Positions 22,766-34,831 of a stretch of 64,000 nt of DNA are shown here, piece by piece (the first letter of the stretch is position 1; every line of letters starts with the position of its first letter). This stretch comes from Ceratotherium simum simum (taxonomy: Eukaryota > Chordata > Mammalia > Perissodactyla > Rhinocerotidae), in contig NW_004454207.1 in assembly GCF_000283155.1 (NCBI RefSeq), positions 6,945,065 through 7,009,064 of the forward strand, given 5' to 3'. The notes below the pieces were generated by a model. That model was not told the origin of the DNA, ran no database searches, and saw only the letters and a list, made by a program, of their open reading frames with translations. A program made the translations under genes and the position numbers.

Positions 22766-23254
22766 CAACTTGGCCCTGGGCGTCTTGAATGTCTTCACGG
22801 AGGAGGTACAACTTGAACTGGGTATTGACTAGAATTTATCTGGGAGGAAAGAGATCAGGAAAAGGAAAGAAGTAGATTAATAGGAGACAGAAAGGGCCAC
22901 AAGATGTGTACATTGAACCATTTATGGAGTTGAGCCACATCCATTCAACCCACATACTTGAGCTCCTATAACATATAGGTCAGTGTTCTAGATTGTTGCT
23001 TAGCTGGAGGATGCAAAAAAATACACAAGAAAGCCCATCTCTATCCTCAAACAGCTTGTCTTGAGCTCTGCTTTGGGGGCAACTAAGATATTCTCCATTA
23101 TGTAGCAGGCTCCTCATCCCAGCCACGAGGGCTCTCCATTGAACGACTTCTTATCTTCATTTCCAGGATGACCATGGTCTTCCCACATGGATATCTGCTC
23201 TGTGTGGGGAAATGGTGTGGGTTAGAAAGTGGAGTAGCAAGGTAGAAAGTGCTG

Positions 23255-23460
23255 TAGGGCTTTGGAATCAGATGTACTCCCTTCAAGGCCTGGCTCTAGC
23301 ATTTATACTCTTTGGGTCCTTGGGTAAGTTTCTTAACTAATCTGTGCCTATTCAGTAAATGGGAAATAATCAAATGTGCTTCCTGGGTTTACTGTGGAAA
23401 TCAAATGAGATTTCTGTCAAGAGCCTAACCCAGTGTGCATGCTCACTAAGTGGTGTTGTC
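23255..23460 (+). repeat. MIR SINE
   Basis: The MIR body is visible in order: a CTGGCTCTAGCATTTATA block, CTTGGGTAAGTTTCTTAACT, CTGTGCCTATTCAGTAAATG, then GAAATCAAATGAG. Confidence 0.8.
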
Positions 23461-24587
23461 TTCCTCCTCAGAGGCCCTTAACCTGCCCCCCTCTGCTTCA
23501 CATTGTGTGTGCTCCTAGTCCAGCTGCAGTGAACTCCTCCTGTGACTCACACTGATAGACTCTTTCCAACTTTCATATTCGGTTGCCTCATAAGAAATTG
23601 CCAATATCCAAATCTTTCTTACCTCAAAATGGAAACAAGGCCCTTGTTTTCTAATGCCACCCTCTAGAATCAGTTGCCTGCTATAACTTTTTTCTCTCTT
23701 CTCCTCTCACCTCTGCCTGCCTCCTTAGCAAATCAACCTGAGAAGAGAAACATGACAGAAATGCGTTGAACCTGGGAGGGGGAAATAGGGTGTCATTTAT
23801 CTATTTTTAAACATTATTGAGCTTTTGGATCCTCATTTGTTTATTTAAGAGCTATAAAGTTGGACCATGTGAAATCGACAATATCCAACTATTTTGACCT
23901 ACAAAAATGTCAATTTCAGATGGTTCAACCTAGAGTCTTGGTTTTGGGCTCATTCACAGTTGTTCATAGGTGAAGTGGTCTGATCCGTGGGATCCCTGAT
24001 CCCAGCCAAATCCTTGGTAGCAATCCCCAAAGAGGCTACTACTCATAGCTTCTGATTGGCCTGTGGCTTTTGGTAAATTTCTGCCATTGCTTATGGAGTT
24101 TCCATCATAGTCTCTGGATTCAAAAATGGCTAGTTCATCTCTCTTTTCTGTGCAGGTGCCAACACATGTGTTTGATCTCTAGGATAAATGCCAAGATCTC
24201 CAGGATTGGGTTTCAAGTCTTCTGGAGATCAAAGGCTCTCCTCATCACCACATGGGCTTCTCTTTGCTGTTACTCAACAAAGCCAGTCCAGCTCCTCTGA
24301 GGACCAGTGGCAGAGTTCCCAATAGACAAAGAGGGAAGGGAAGGAACTCTTAGTTTTCTAAATATTGCAACACATGGGGCAGATGAGCATGAAGGGCAAT
24401 AAGGCTTGTATGTTTTTCTCAAATAAACTGTAAATTAAAAATGCAGAAACTTTAGATGGATTTTAGTTATTTATGAACTAGATCTACCTGAATGGGGCAG
24501 CCAGGTGTCTCTCATAGTTTTCTCATTTTATGTGCCCAAAGAAATATACAGGATTTTAACAATCATTGTATTCAACACCTTCAATCA

Positions 24588-24602
24588 TTTCATGTGACTT
24601 TT
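24588..24602. repeat. Left target-site duplication of the 2.9-kb L1
   Basis: TTTCATGTGACTTTT is repeated exactly at 27461-27475. The last Ts merge with the poly-T (minus-strand poly-A) of the L1, so the unambiguous duplication is 12-15 bp. Confidence 0.9.
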
Positions 24603-27460
24603 TTTTTGATGTCTTATAACATTGTGAAATTTTGGTTGTACATTTTTGTTTGTCAATCACCATATACATGTCTCCCTTCACCCCTTGTGACCACTCCCCA
24701 CCCCCTGTGCCCCTGGTAACCACAATACAGTTTTCTCTGACCGTATGTTGGTTTATATTCCACATATGTGTGAAATCATGCGGTGTTTGTCTTTCTCTTT
24801 ATGGCTTATTTCACTTAATGTAATACCCTCCAGATCCATCCATGTTGTTGCAAATGGGACAATTTGTCCTTCTTTATGGCTGAGTAGTATTCCATTGTAT
24901 ATATATATATACCACATTTTCTTGATCCAATCATCAGTCGAGGGACACTTGGGTTGCTTCCACTTCTTGGCTATAGTGAATAATGCTGCAATGAACATAG
25001 GGGTGTATAAGCCTCTTCAGATTGTTGATTTCAGGTTCGTTGGATAGATTCCAGTAGTGGGATAGCTGGATCATAGGCTATTTCTATTTTTAATTCTTTG
25101 AGGAATCTCCATACTGTTTTCCATAGAGGCTGCACCAGTTTGCATTCCCACCAACTGTGTATGAGGGTTCCCGTTTCTCCACATCCTCTCTAACATTTGT
25201 TGTTTTTTGTCTTGGTGATTATAGCCATTCTAACAGGCGTGAGGTGATATCTTAGTGTTGTTTTGATTTGCATTTCCCTGATGATTAGTGATGTTGAACA
25301 TCTTTTCATGTGCCTATTGGCCATCTGTATATCTTCTTTGGAGAAGCGTCTGTTCATTTCCTCTGCCCATTTTTTGATCGGGTTGTTTGTTTTTTTGTTC
25401 AGTTGTGTGAGTTCTTTATATATTATGGAGATCAACCCCTTGTCAGATGTATGTTTTGCAAATATTTTCTCCCAGCTGGTGGGTTGTCTATTCATCTTGA
25501 TCCTGGTTTCGTTTGTCTTGTAGAAGCTCTTTAATCTGATGAAGTCCCACTTGTTTATTTTTTTCTTTAGTTTCCCTAGTCTGACTAGGCATGTCATCCG
25601 AAAAGATTCCTTTATGACCAATGTCATATAGTGTGTTGCCTATATTTTCTTCTATGAGTTTTATAGTTTCAGGTCTCACCTTCAGGTCTTTGATCCATTT
25701 TGAGTTAATTTTTGTGAATGGTGATAGCAGATGGCCCACTTTCATTCTTTTGCATGTGGCTGTCCAGTTTTCCCAACACCACTTATTGACGAGACTTTCC
25801 TTTCTCCATTGTATGTGCTTAGCTCCTTTGTCGAAAATTAGCTGTCCGTATATGTGTGGTTTTATTTCTGGGCTTTCAATTCTGTTCCATTGATCTGTGT
25901 GTCTGTTTTTGTACCAGTACCATGCTGTTTTGATTACTATTGCTTTGTAGTATGTTTTGAAGTCAGGGATTGTGATGCCTCCAACTTTGTTCTTTATTCT
26001 TAGGATTGCTTTAGCTATTTGGGGTCTTTTGTTGCCCCATATGAATTTTAGTATTCTTTTTTCTATTTCCGTGAAGAATGTCGTTGGGATTCTGATTGGG
26101 ATTGCATTGAATCTGTAGATTGCTTTAGGTAATATAGGCATTTTAACAACGTTTATTCTTCCAATCCATGTGCATGGGATATCTTTCCATTTCTTTACGT
26201 CATTATCTATTTCTTTTCAATAATGTCTTTTAGTTTTCGTTGTATGGGTCTTTCACTTCCTTGGTAAGATTTATTCCTAGATATTTTATTCTTTTTGATG
26301 CAATTGTAAATGGTATTATCATTTTGAGCTTTCTTTCTGTTAATTCGTTATTAGCATACAGAAATGCAACTGATTTTTGTAGGTTGATTTTGTACCTGGT
26401 GACTTTGCTGTAGTTTTTGATTATTTCTAATAGTTTTCCAATGGATTCTTTAGGGTTTTCTGCATATAAAATCATGTCGTCTGCAAATAGTGAGAGTTTC
26501 ACTTCTTCGTTGGCTGTTTGGATTCCTTTTTCTTGCCTAATTGCTCTGGCCAAAACCTCCAGAACTATGTTGAATAAGAGTGGCGAGAGTGGACAGCCTT
26601 GTCTCATTCCTGTTGTCAGAGGAATGGCTTTCAGACTTTCCCTGTTGAGGAGGATGTTGGCTGTGGATTTGTCATATATGGCCTTTATTATGTTGATGAA
26701 CTTTCCTTCTATACCCATTTTGTCGAGTTTTTATCATAAATGGATGTTGGATCTTGTCAAATGCCTTCTCTGCATCTATTGAGATGACCATGTGGTTTTT
26801 ATTCCTCGTTTTGTTGATATGGTGTATCACGTTGATTGATTTGCAGATGTTGAACCATCCCTGTGTCCCTGGTATAAATCCCACTTGATCATGGTGTACG
26901 ATCTTTTTAATGTATTGCTGTATTCGGTTTGTCAATATTTTGTTGAGGATTTTTGCCTCTATGTTCATCAGCGATATTGGCCTGTAATTGTCCTTTTTTG
27001 TATTGTCTTTGTCTGGCTTTAGTATCAGGGTGATGTTGGCCTCGTAGAATGAGTTAGAAAGTATTCCATCTTCCTCTATTTTTTGGAATAGTTTGAGAAG
27101 GATGGGTGTTAGATCTTCTTTGGATGTTTGGTAAAATTCACCAGAGAAGCCATCTGGTCCTGGACTTGTAATTTTTGGGAGGTTTTTGATTACTATTTAA
27201 TCTCTTTGCTTGTAATTGGTCTATTCAAATTCTCTATTTCTTCTTGGTTCAGTTTTGGGAGGTTGTATGAGTCTAAGAATTTATCCATTTCTTCTAGATT
27301 GTCCAATTTGTTGGCATATAGTTTCTCATAGTATTCTCTTATAATCCTTTGTATTTCCATGGTATCCATTGTAATTTCTCCTCTTTCATTTCTAATTTTA
27401 TTTATTTGAACCTTTTCTCTTTTTTTCTTAGCAAGTCTGGCTAAGAGTTTGTCAATTTTG
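24603..27460 (-). mobile_element. 5'-truncated L1 (2.86 kb), minus orientation
   Basis: A poly-A tail (T-run at 24599-24608), a 3' region and then ORF2 are read on the minus strand. The reverse transcriptase part lies at 26230-26968 and includes [16 protein letters not shown] and the catalytic FADD motif ([10 protein letters not shown]). The C-terminal part at 25488-26141 contains [14 protein letters not shown] and [10 protein letters not shown], and further downstream [14 protein letters not shown]. Frames are broken by shifts near 26220 and 26720-26760, so the copy is inactive. The 5' end is cut within ORF2, before the RT domain is complete. It is flanked by a perfect target duplication. 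The sequence is much less decayed than the L1 at 11.5 kb. It lies antisense to NHS. Confidence 0.93.
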
Positions 27461-27475
27461 TTTCATGTGACTTTT
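27461..27475. repeat. Right target-site duplication of the 2.9-kb L1
   Basis: TTTCATGTGACTTTT, identical to 24588-24602. Continuing into TAAACTCTTTGCTG restores the pre-insertion sequence. Confidence 0.9.
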
Positions 27476-27491
27476 AAACTCTTTGCTGTCC

Positions 27492-27815
27492 ATTTCTTTT
27501 TTTTTTATTTTTTGTTTATTGCAGTAACATTGGTTTATAACATTGTATAAATTTCAGGTGTACATCATTATACTTCTATTTCTGCATAGATTACATCATG
27601 TTCACCACCCAAATACTAATTACAACCCATCACCACACACATGTGCCGAATTATCCCTTTCGCCCTCCTCCCTCCCCCCTTCCCCTCTGATAACCACCAA
27701 TCCAATCTCTGTCTCTATGTGTTTGTTTATCTTTGTTATTATCTACTACTTAATGAAGGAAATCATACGGTATTTGACCTTCTCCCTCTGACTTATTTCA
27801 CTTATAAAATATCCT
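27492..27815 (-). mobile_element. Short L1 3' end, minus orientation
   Basis: A T-rich start, then TTATAACATTGTATAAATTT, CAGGTGTACATCATTATACT, CCCTCTGATAACCACCAATC, and AAATCATACGGTATTTGACC followed by CTCTGACTTATTTCACTTA. This is the 3' region of an L1 related to but distinct from the neighbours. It is truncated to about 320 bp. Confidence 0.8.
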
Positions 27816-30689
27816 AAAGACAAAAGTAAAACAAAAAGAATCTAAAGCTGAATTCAGTTTTCTTATTGTAGTCATTTTGAGACTGTTCAAATAAGAAATT
27901 ATGCCACTGTCATTAAGAATCAAGATTTTCAGCATAAAAGAAAAGAGATCAATTATAAAATCAAGGAAGTTAAATTAAAACCTGTAATCTTAGATTTGAA
28001 TTGGAAATAGTGGTTTGAACTCAAGATTTATCTTCACCTTCTGAAATTTACATATTTTCCAGCTTTGTCTATCGAAGAAGCCAAGAGTCAATAACAACCC
28101 AGGAACAATGAATACCCCTGGCATGCAGAATGTGGTCTCTAAAGCCTGTTCCCTCTGAGAAGAGCCAGGGCTTCTTGGAGAAAGGGCCGATTCCAGGTCT
28201 GGGCAGCAAATGTGCAAGATGAACCTGGGACACCTTATCATGCCTGAAACTCAGACAGAGGAGGAAACAAACCTCGAGAGGTCCAGTGACCTGTGCAATG
28301 CCACACAGGAGGCAGGACTCTGGCAATAGCCAGAGTGCTGGGTCCATGCCCACGCAGAAGGCAGCGTTCCCTCAGCCAGGCCTCCAGGCCACGGCCCTCC
28401 CAACTAATGTTCCAACCGGGATCCAGAACTGTCTGACCAGGGTTCTTCACCGCCACACTTGTGGGATTTTGACAATAAATCCATTTTAAGCCACTTTGGC
28501 ATTGGAGAACTTTTAAAATTAGCCAGCTGCACAATCAAGACATCCCATATTTGAAATGCACATGCTTGTGTGCTGTGAGGGTTACATTTCTAAAACCACC
28601 AAGACTATTGGTGCCCTGCCCATATTCCCTCACCCTCATCACTTCAGTGCACACCAGCTTGACTTACACTTCCCAGGACCTCCATTCTTTGCCTGTGGGC
28701 TTTCTCTGACCAGGGAGCCTGCTTTTCTAGAAGTACCAGGGAAATATTGCTCTGGCAACTAGGCAGCCCTCAACCAACGACTGAGAGAAAGTGGTAGATA
28801 AATATCCCAACTCCCTCACTTCTAAGGTGTGTGTTCTGCACTGGCGCCCAAAGGGATCCAGCCCCAGGTACTTACAGTGATAACATGCTCATGAGTGCAT
28901 CCTTTATTGGCTTCCTTCCCTTCCCTTTCTCACTTCCCCACGCCCCCTACTGGTAGCTTCCTAGTATTACCTCTTAAATAAACTACTTGTACCTGAACCT
29001 TTGTCTCAGTGCCTGTCCTGGGGAAACCCAAATTCTTCTTTTTATTTTCTGAACCTGTATTCCATGGGAAGATAGAGAGGAAAAGAGCCATTGTCCATGG
29101 AGAGTGGGCCTCCCTCGATAATACTGCAGACTCAGCTAGAAGCAGGCTAATTGAGTCACAAGAGAACACATCTTTCCTGACTCCAGGTTCAACATATTGT
29201 GTGTTAAGTGTTCCCCATTCATATAGCTCATGCCGTGTCTTTTATAGAGAGCATAAAACTCATTATAAATGTCTAGGCTTTGGGGGTGGAAATGTCCTTG
29301 GAAAAGAATTCCTTTTGGCTTGCAGGCTCATGTATTTATAGCTTCTCTGTTGGCCCAATAAAGGGCATCACTTCTCCTCTACCTACGAAGATACTAATTA
29401 GCAAGTAATAATTCTAAGTAAGTGCAGTGGAGGTGGTATGTAGGGCCTTCTGTGAGTATTTTTAAATTTTCCATCATTGCCGATGATCTCTAAGTAAATT
29501 TTAAGAGACTAACCTCTACCTAGGAGAAGAGATTTATTAGCATATATAATTGGGTGTCATATGCTAATTATCTTACTGCTTCACAATTTAACCAAGCCAA
29601 GGGCATTTGTCCAAGAGGACCAGAGAAGCTCCATGCACCATGCTGGAAACAGAACCCTTTCCTCTTACATCCAGTGGTTGTGTGCAGTGTCTTCTGAACA
29701 GAAAGGTGATTTCCACATGCTTTTTCTGACCTGCCTTTCCCACTCCAGCTCCACTTTCTTCCCTGGAATGTCAAAGGTGCCCATGTTCATGAATGACATA
29801 TGTAGTTTGAGCAGGACTGAAGAGACTTTAAGACATCATATTCATCTTTGTGGGCAGAGTACCTTCTTTCTTCTCCATTTTCCTGCTTTCACGGAACCAG
29901 AGTACCAAAGGATGATACTTAGGTCTTCCCTATAACCAACCTCACCTGGTTCTTTGCAAGTAATGAAAACAGATTTGTGACATTCTCTCTTTTCTGAATC
30001 TTGGAAGTATTTCTTAACTATCCATTTGGCTCTCCTGAAAGATCAAATTCCTTATTTCTGATCAGTATCATCTTTTCTATACTTTAACCTGATTGCAAAC
30101 TTGTAAAACTGCCAGTGTCTCTTTAAGGATTATGGGTCTGATGAAGCAAGGGTTGAGCCAAGCTCTCATTCCTCCCACTCTGATTTAAGCTCAGGCATGC
30201 AAGCCTTGAAAACTGGCACAAATGTGTCATGACTTGGTGATAGGTTGGTCGTTTTCAGTCCAGGTTGCTAGAAAGCAAGCACTTTACCACTATCTAAGAG
30301 CATGATGCCCCCCTCTGGTAAAGATAACCTTGGGGTTGATCTAATTATTAGATTGAGCTATCGAGATAGTTTTTGTAGAGCAAAACAGTTGAATATCACT
30401 AATTTAATATAGTTCAATCTAATACCTACAATGTTGCCGTGGTCTCTCATTCTTTAAACTAGTGCTACTCAATATGTGTCTATTGACTGGCAGTGTCAGC
30501 ATCCCCGAGGAACTTGTTCTTTGCTCCTTGGGCTGAAGCGCTTCTGGAATACTAAAATAAAAATGGCTGGTTTCTTAGAGAACAGGTGAGAAGTGTGTGT
30601 GTGTTTTGAAAGAACAACCCGATAGATGTGATAGGTAGCAAATAAGGACTGAGAGAGATGAAGGGCGTGGCAGCCAGGCTGAATGTTGG

Positions 30690-30845
30690 CATGGGAGGAA
30701 GAGGTTGCCAAGGGAAGTGCATGGACCCAGGGTCAGGAGACCTGAGCTTTGTTTTTGCCTCTGCCAAAAATCAGCTCTATGATCGTGGGTCAGATCTTTG
30801 AACCTCGATTTCCTCATCATTACATGGGATGAGTGACCTAAACAG
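30690..30845 (+). repeat. MIR SINE
   Basis: AGGGTCAGGAGACCTGAGCT, then GATCGTGGGTCAGATCTTTG, AACCTCGATTTCCTCATC and ATGGGATGAGTGACCTAAAC match the MIR body. Confidence 0.7.
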
Positions 30846-30895
30846 TAGTTTTCAGTGTGTCAACTGCTACTCAGAGCAAGAAACACATTTTTATA

Positions 30896-30946
30896 ACACA
30901 GCCCAGCATACACACACATACACATGCACACATACACATGACAGAA
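30896..30946. repeat. Imperfect (CA)n tract
   Basis: An interrupted ACAC/ATAC repeat, presumably a microsatellite. No other function is apparent. Confidence 0.7.
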
Positions 30947-31639
30947 ACAATAGCTTCACAAAACAATACTTACTATGTGCAGTGCGTTTTGCTATTTTCT
31001 GTTCTACTCTCTTCTATTTCATTGTTTTAAAAACGCTAGTCTTGACCTGCTAAATGGATTTCACAATCCACTAATGAGTCATGCCCTACAGTTTGAAAAA
31101 ACACAGAACTCCATAATTTCTGAGGTCCCTTCCAGCAGTAGAATCCAATGACTCTGCTAGATGCCTAAAGGAATTTTCTTGAAACAATAGCTGAGCTGTG
31201 ACAGATGGCTATGTGCTTACATTCTGGAGGAAGTGCATGGTGTAGAACATGGCAGCAGAATTACCTGAAGATAAACAAGTAAATTACAAACCGCTTCTAA
31301 GGATAATGTACAGTGCTGCGACTCTGACAGTGACTCAGAGAATTGGAATCTCCAAGTCATTACACCAAATGGTGCCCAAGTCGACCAATATCAGAGACTG
31401 GGAACATCCGACTTGCCAGAGAGGTCACAGGCTCCCCGGTTGTGGGCAGCCTTCTTTTCAATTTCCAGATTGTAAGACCCCTCCAAAGAGTGATGTCTAG
31501 TGGTTTCATCTTTGGTTACAGTTCACTCACCAAGAAGACAGGAAAATAAAGAAAAAAGAAACTTAGAGAGCTCTAGACTTTCCTCTTTTGAACTTGGTCC
31601 CCAATCCTGGCCTCTTGGTCTTCTTTTGTTCCAAGTCCA

Positions 31640-31800
31640 GGAAAGGGAACTAATATTTAGTCATCAGTGTCACAGCAAGGACTTTATCATTTCACTGGAT
31701 CCTCAGAACCACTCTATGAAGGCTCTAGGATATCCACTTTACAGAGGAGGGTACAGAGGCCCAAAGAGTTGTTCTAAATAACTTGTTCTAGATCCCCTGC
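31640..31800 (-). repeat. MIR-like fragment
   Basis: CTCAGAACCACTCTATGAAG, then CCACTTTACAGAGGAGGGTA followed by CAGAGGCCCAAAGAG, is a degraded reverse-oriented MIR. Confidence 0.6.
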
Positions 31801-33854
31801 TGCCATGATGAGTCCCCATCTTGCCATCCCAGAACCCAGGGCCTTTCTCCCAACCCATCCTGCCATAGCTTGAATATAGAGTCTTTCTGGTGGATGATGC
31901 AACCGCACTTAATTTTGGTGACTGGTAGAAAGCAGAGGCGTAAATGGAGCAGGACAGGACTCAGAGAGCAGAAAGTCCAAAACCTCACTTGTAAAGATGG
32001 GAATTTGACTCCTGATTCCAGGTTCAATGACTTGCACAAGGGCACAGAACTGTGAGTAGAACCCAGGCTTCTAGTGGTCTTTCCACAAGATGTCGGACAT
32101 TAAAACAACAACAATAGCAACCATAATAATTAAACAGTCATGGTATGAAGCGTCATTTTGTTTTAGACGTTGAAGGAAATATTTCTATGGGGAAAAATTG
32201 TTCTAGACCATTTTAGTGTATAAGTAAGTACACAGACATGTTCTCCTGTTCTGTGGGTGTTGGAATGTTTCAGGGCACTGGAACTTCTTAGGAAACCTAG
32301 ATTTTTCTGATGCTGAGGTGTCCACATTGGATGCCTTGTCCACAGTGGGGAACAAGTCTGAATTATTGTGGTTTTACAGAAAAGGAAGCCCAGCCGGTAC
32401 AGACTGTGGGAAGCTGGCTCTGGCGTTGGCTGCTCCACAGGTGGCAGGAGGTTTGGTGCTCCCTCGTCCACACTGCCAAGCAGAGTGAGCAAGACACTGG
32501 TTGCCAAGGAAGGAAGGGCAGGCGAGAACGAATGGTTTCACTTGGTGAAATCCCCTCCAAGTCTCTCAAAAGATCTGAGAACTCGGGCAGCAGTAACAGA
32601 GACCCCGAGTAGATTTCCATCTTGCTTACCAAGCTGATGGCTGCTGAAAATTAGCTTGAGCATAGCAGGGACCTGGGGAGCAAACCACTGACATATCTGT
32701 GACACTGACTATTTCAGATGCTCATTAATATATTAATGTGCTAACACTCTCCTTGCTGCTTTCTGTCACAGGGCATCAGAATGGATGGTTTGTGGAGAGA
32801 TGTGTTCCCAGCAGAAAGCTGTGTGATGGGGATGGGTGTGATGGGTTGAAGGGCAGGAAGGGATGTTAGCAAGGTGTATGTGGGTAGTTAGTCCTGTAGG
32901 CACTCTAAGAACCTTTTCAAAAATCCCTTACCTCCCCGAGAGGGTAGAAATTCCATTTCTGAGTCACTTTGCACATTTTTCTGCAATTTTCACCACACAT
33001 AGCATTCAAACTTTGATTTCAGCTGTTACTTTCCCTCTTTTAAATTTTTAAGAGCCTGGGAGAAAGAAGAAGGAGTAGCATGCAGAGAGAGCCAGTGGCA
33101 GGGGTGCAGACTTGAAGTTGAGAGGCTTTCTAGGAAGAGAGGCCAAGAATAAGCATTTTGCCCTCCTTTTAGGGGTAGTACAGCATCAAGGGAGTGAGAA
33201 GCTCATGAGACCAGGAAAGGCAATATTGAACAAGTACCAACCCTAGCAGGGCAGGGGGAGACTGAGGGCTGGAGAGGCTTGGGGCAAGATTATATTTGCC
33301 CCTGATTTTTACCCCTTCCCAACAGTTCCCAAACTCGAGCCTCCTCCTGCCCTTAGAAATGGGCCTGGTTTTTCCAAGAGAGTGGAGGCCACTAGTTTCT
33401 CTCGACTCTCAAGTCAGCTCATTTCAGATGAACCCAGTGACCATATCCATGCTTTCAATATATCACTATGAATCAAGGTCTAGACGATTCCATTATCTCC
33501 AGAGTTCAACAGGCGAATGAATTAAGTTCAGTCTATAAAGACTTTTCACTGCCCTGTGGACCTTTCCTACAATGGCATTTTCTTTCAGCAGTTGGGTTTT
33601 GTAGTATCTGTTTGTGGTGCTGTTTGTATTTCTGGAATATGACAAATCTGCTGGGCACTTTTTGAAAGATTCACTCAGTTCTAATACTATGGATGATACA
33701 GAGTGTAGCCGTTCTGAATCCTTTATTTTTATTTTGAGAAGCACTAGATACTTTTTATGTGGCAGACAGTCGCTCCCCACACCCTCCCCCAATCAGCTTT
33801 AGTTGAGGCAAACTTATTTCAATATTCGTTTGTGAAAGAGCAGCAGCTTGTAAG

Positions 33855-34015
33855 CCAAACAGAGATTCTAATCCCAGATCTTCTACTTGCCAGGTGTGTG
33901 ACTTTGGAAATTTACTTACTTTCTCTGAGCTTCTGCTTCCTTACCTGTAAAATGCGAGCAATACTTTAATCTTTGGGTTGTGTGGAGACACCATGAATAT
34001 AACGCATCTGCCTTA
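33855..34015 (+). repeat. MIR SINE
   Basis: GATTCTAATCCCAGATCTTC, CAGGTGTGTGACTTTGG, TTTCTCTGAGCTTCTGC and CTTACCTGTAAAATGCG appear in MIR order. Confidence 0.8.
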
Positions 34016-34254
34016 GATCTTGGCTTATGGCTGGAGTTCTCTGCAAGAGCCTATAGTCTTAGACAGGAGAAATGATACATCCACATAACCTTTATCCTGC
34101 TGTAGGGGTAAAAATGAGGCACTGCCTTATTTCCCACTGTAACCTGTGCTATTGCCTGCCTCTTCCTTGGGGAGAAGTAACAAAGGGAGGAGAGGACAAG
34201 TACCAGGCAAGGCAAGTGACTGGCTCTAGGGAAGTAGATAAAATAGTGGGCGGG

Positions 34255-34831
34255 TGTATTAGTTTTCTATTGTTGCATAACAAATTACCACAAATGTAGC
34301 AGCTTAAAACAACACCCATTTATGATCTCGCAATTTCCGTGGGTCAGGAGTCTGGGCACAGGTTAACTGGGTCTTCTGCTCAGGGTCCCACAGGGCTACA
34401 ATCAAGGTTTGGGCTAGGGCTGAGTTCTCATCTGAGGCTCAGAGGCCTCTGCCAAGCTCATTGGTTGTTGGCAGAATTCAGTTCCTTGAGTTTGTAGGAC
34501 TGAGGCCCTCAGCTCCTAGAAGCTGCCCACCATTACTTGGCACGTGGCCTTCTCCACGATGTGCCAGTTTGTTCTTCAGGGCCAAAGGAAGAGTGTTTCT
34601 GCTGCTTCTTGTCTTCTTTTAAGGGCTCACCTGAGTAGGCCTGATCCACCCAGGAAAACTGTCTCCTGATTAACTCAAAGTCAGCTGAGTAGAGATCTTA
34701 AAAATCCCTTTTGCCATGTAATGCAACATAATTCACAGGTTCCACCTACACTCAAGGGGAGAGGACTATACAGGGTATGTACAGGAGAGGGCAGGAATCG
34801 TGGGGGCTATCTTAGAATTCTGCCTACCACA
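34255..34831 (+). mobile_element. Solo LTR-like element (577 bp)
   Basis: The element begins TGTATTAGTTTTCTATTGTT and ends TTCTGCCTACCACA, so it has TG...CA termini. The flanks GCGGG and GAGGG could be a 5-bp target duplication with one mismatch. The interior (AAATTACCACAAATGTAGCA, GCTTAAAACAACACCCATTT, GCCATGTAATGCAACATAAT and ATTCACAGGTTCC) is a common ancient mammalian repeat. I read it as an old solo LTR but cannot name the subfamily. It has no gag, pol or env-like coding. Confidence 0.6.

Noticed and set aside
25488..26968. Reverse-transcriptase-like protein as a separate gene or retron-type system
   Set aside because: It is ORF2 of a truncated L1 with poly-A tail, target duplication and frameshifts.
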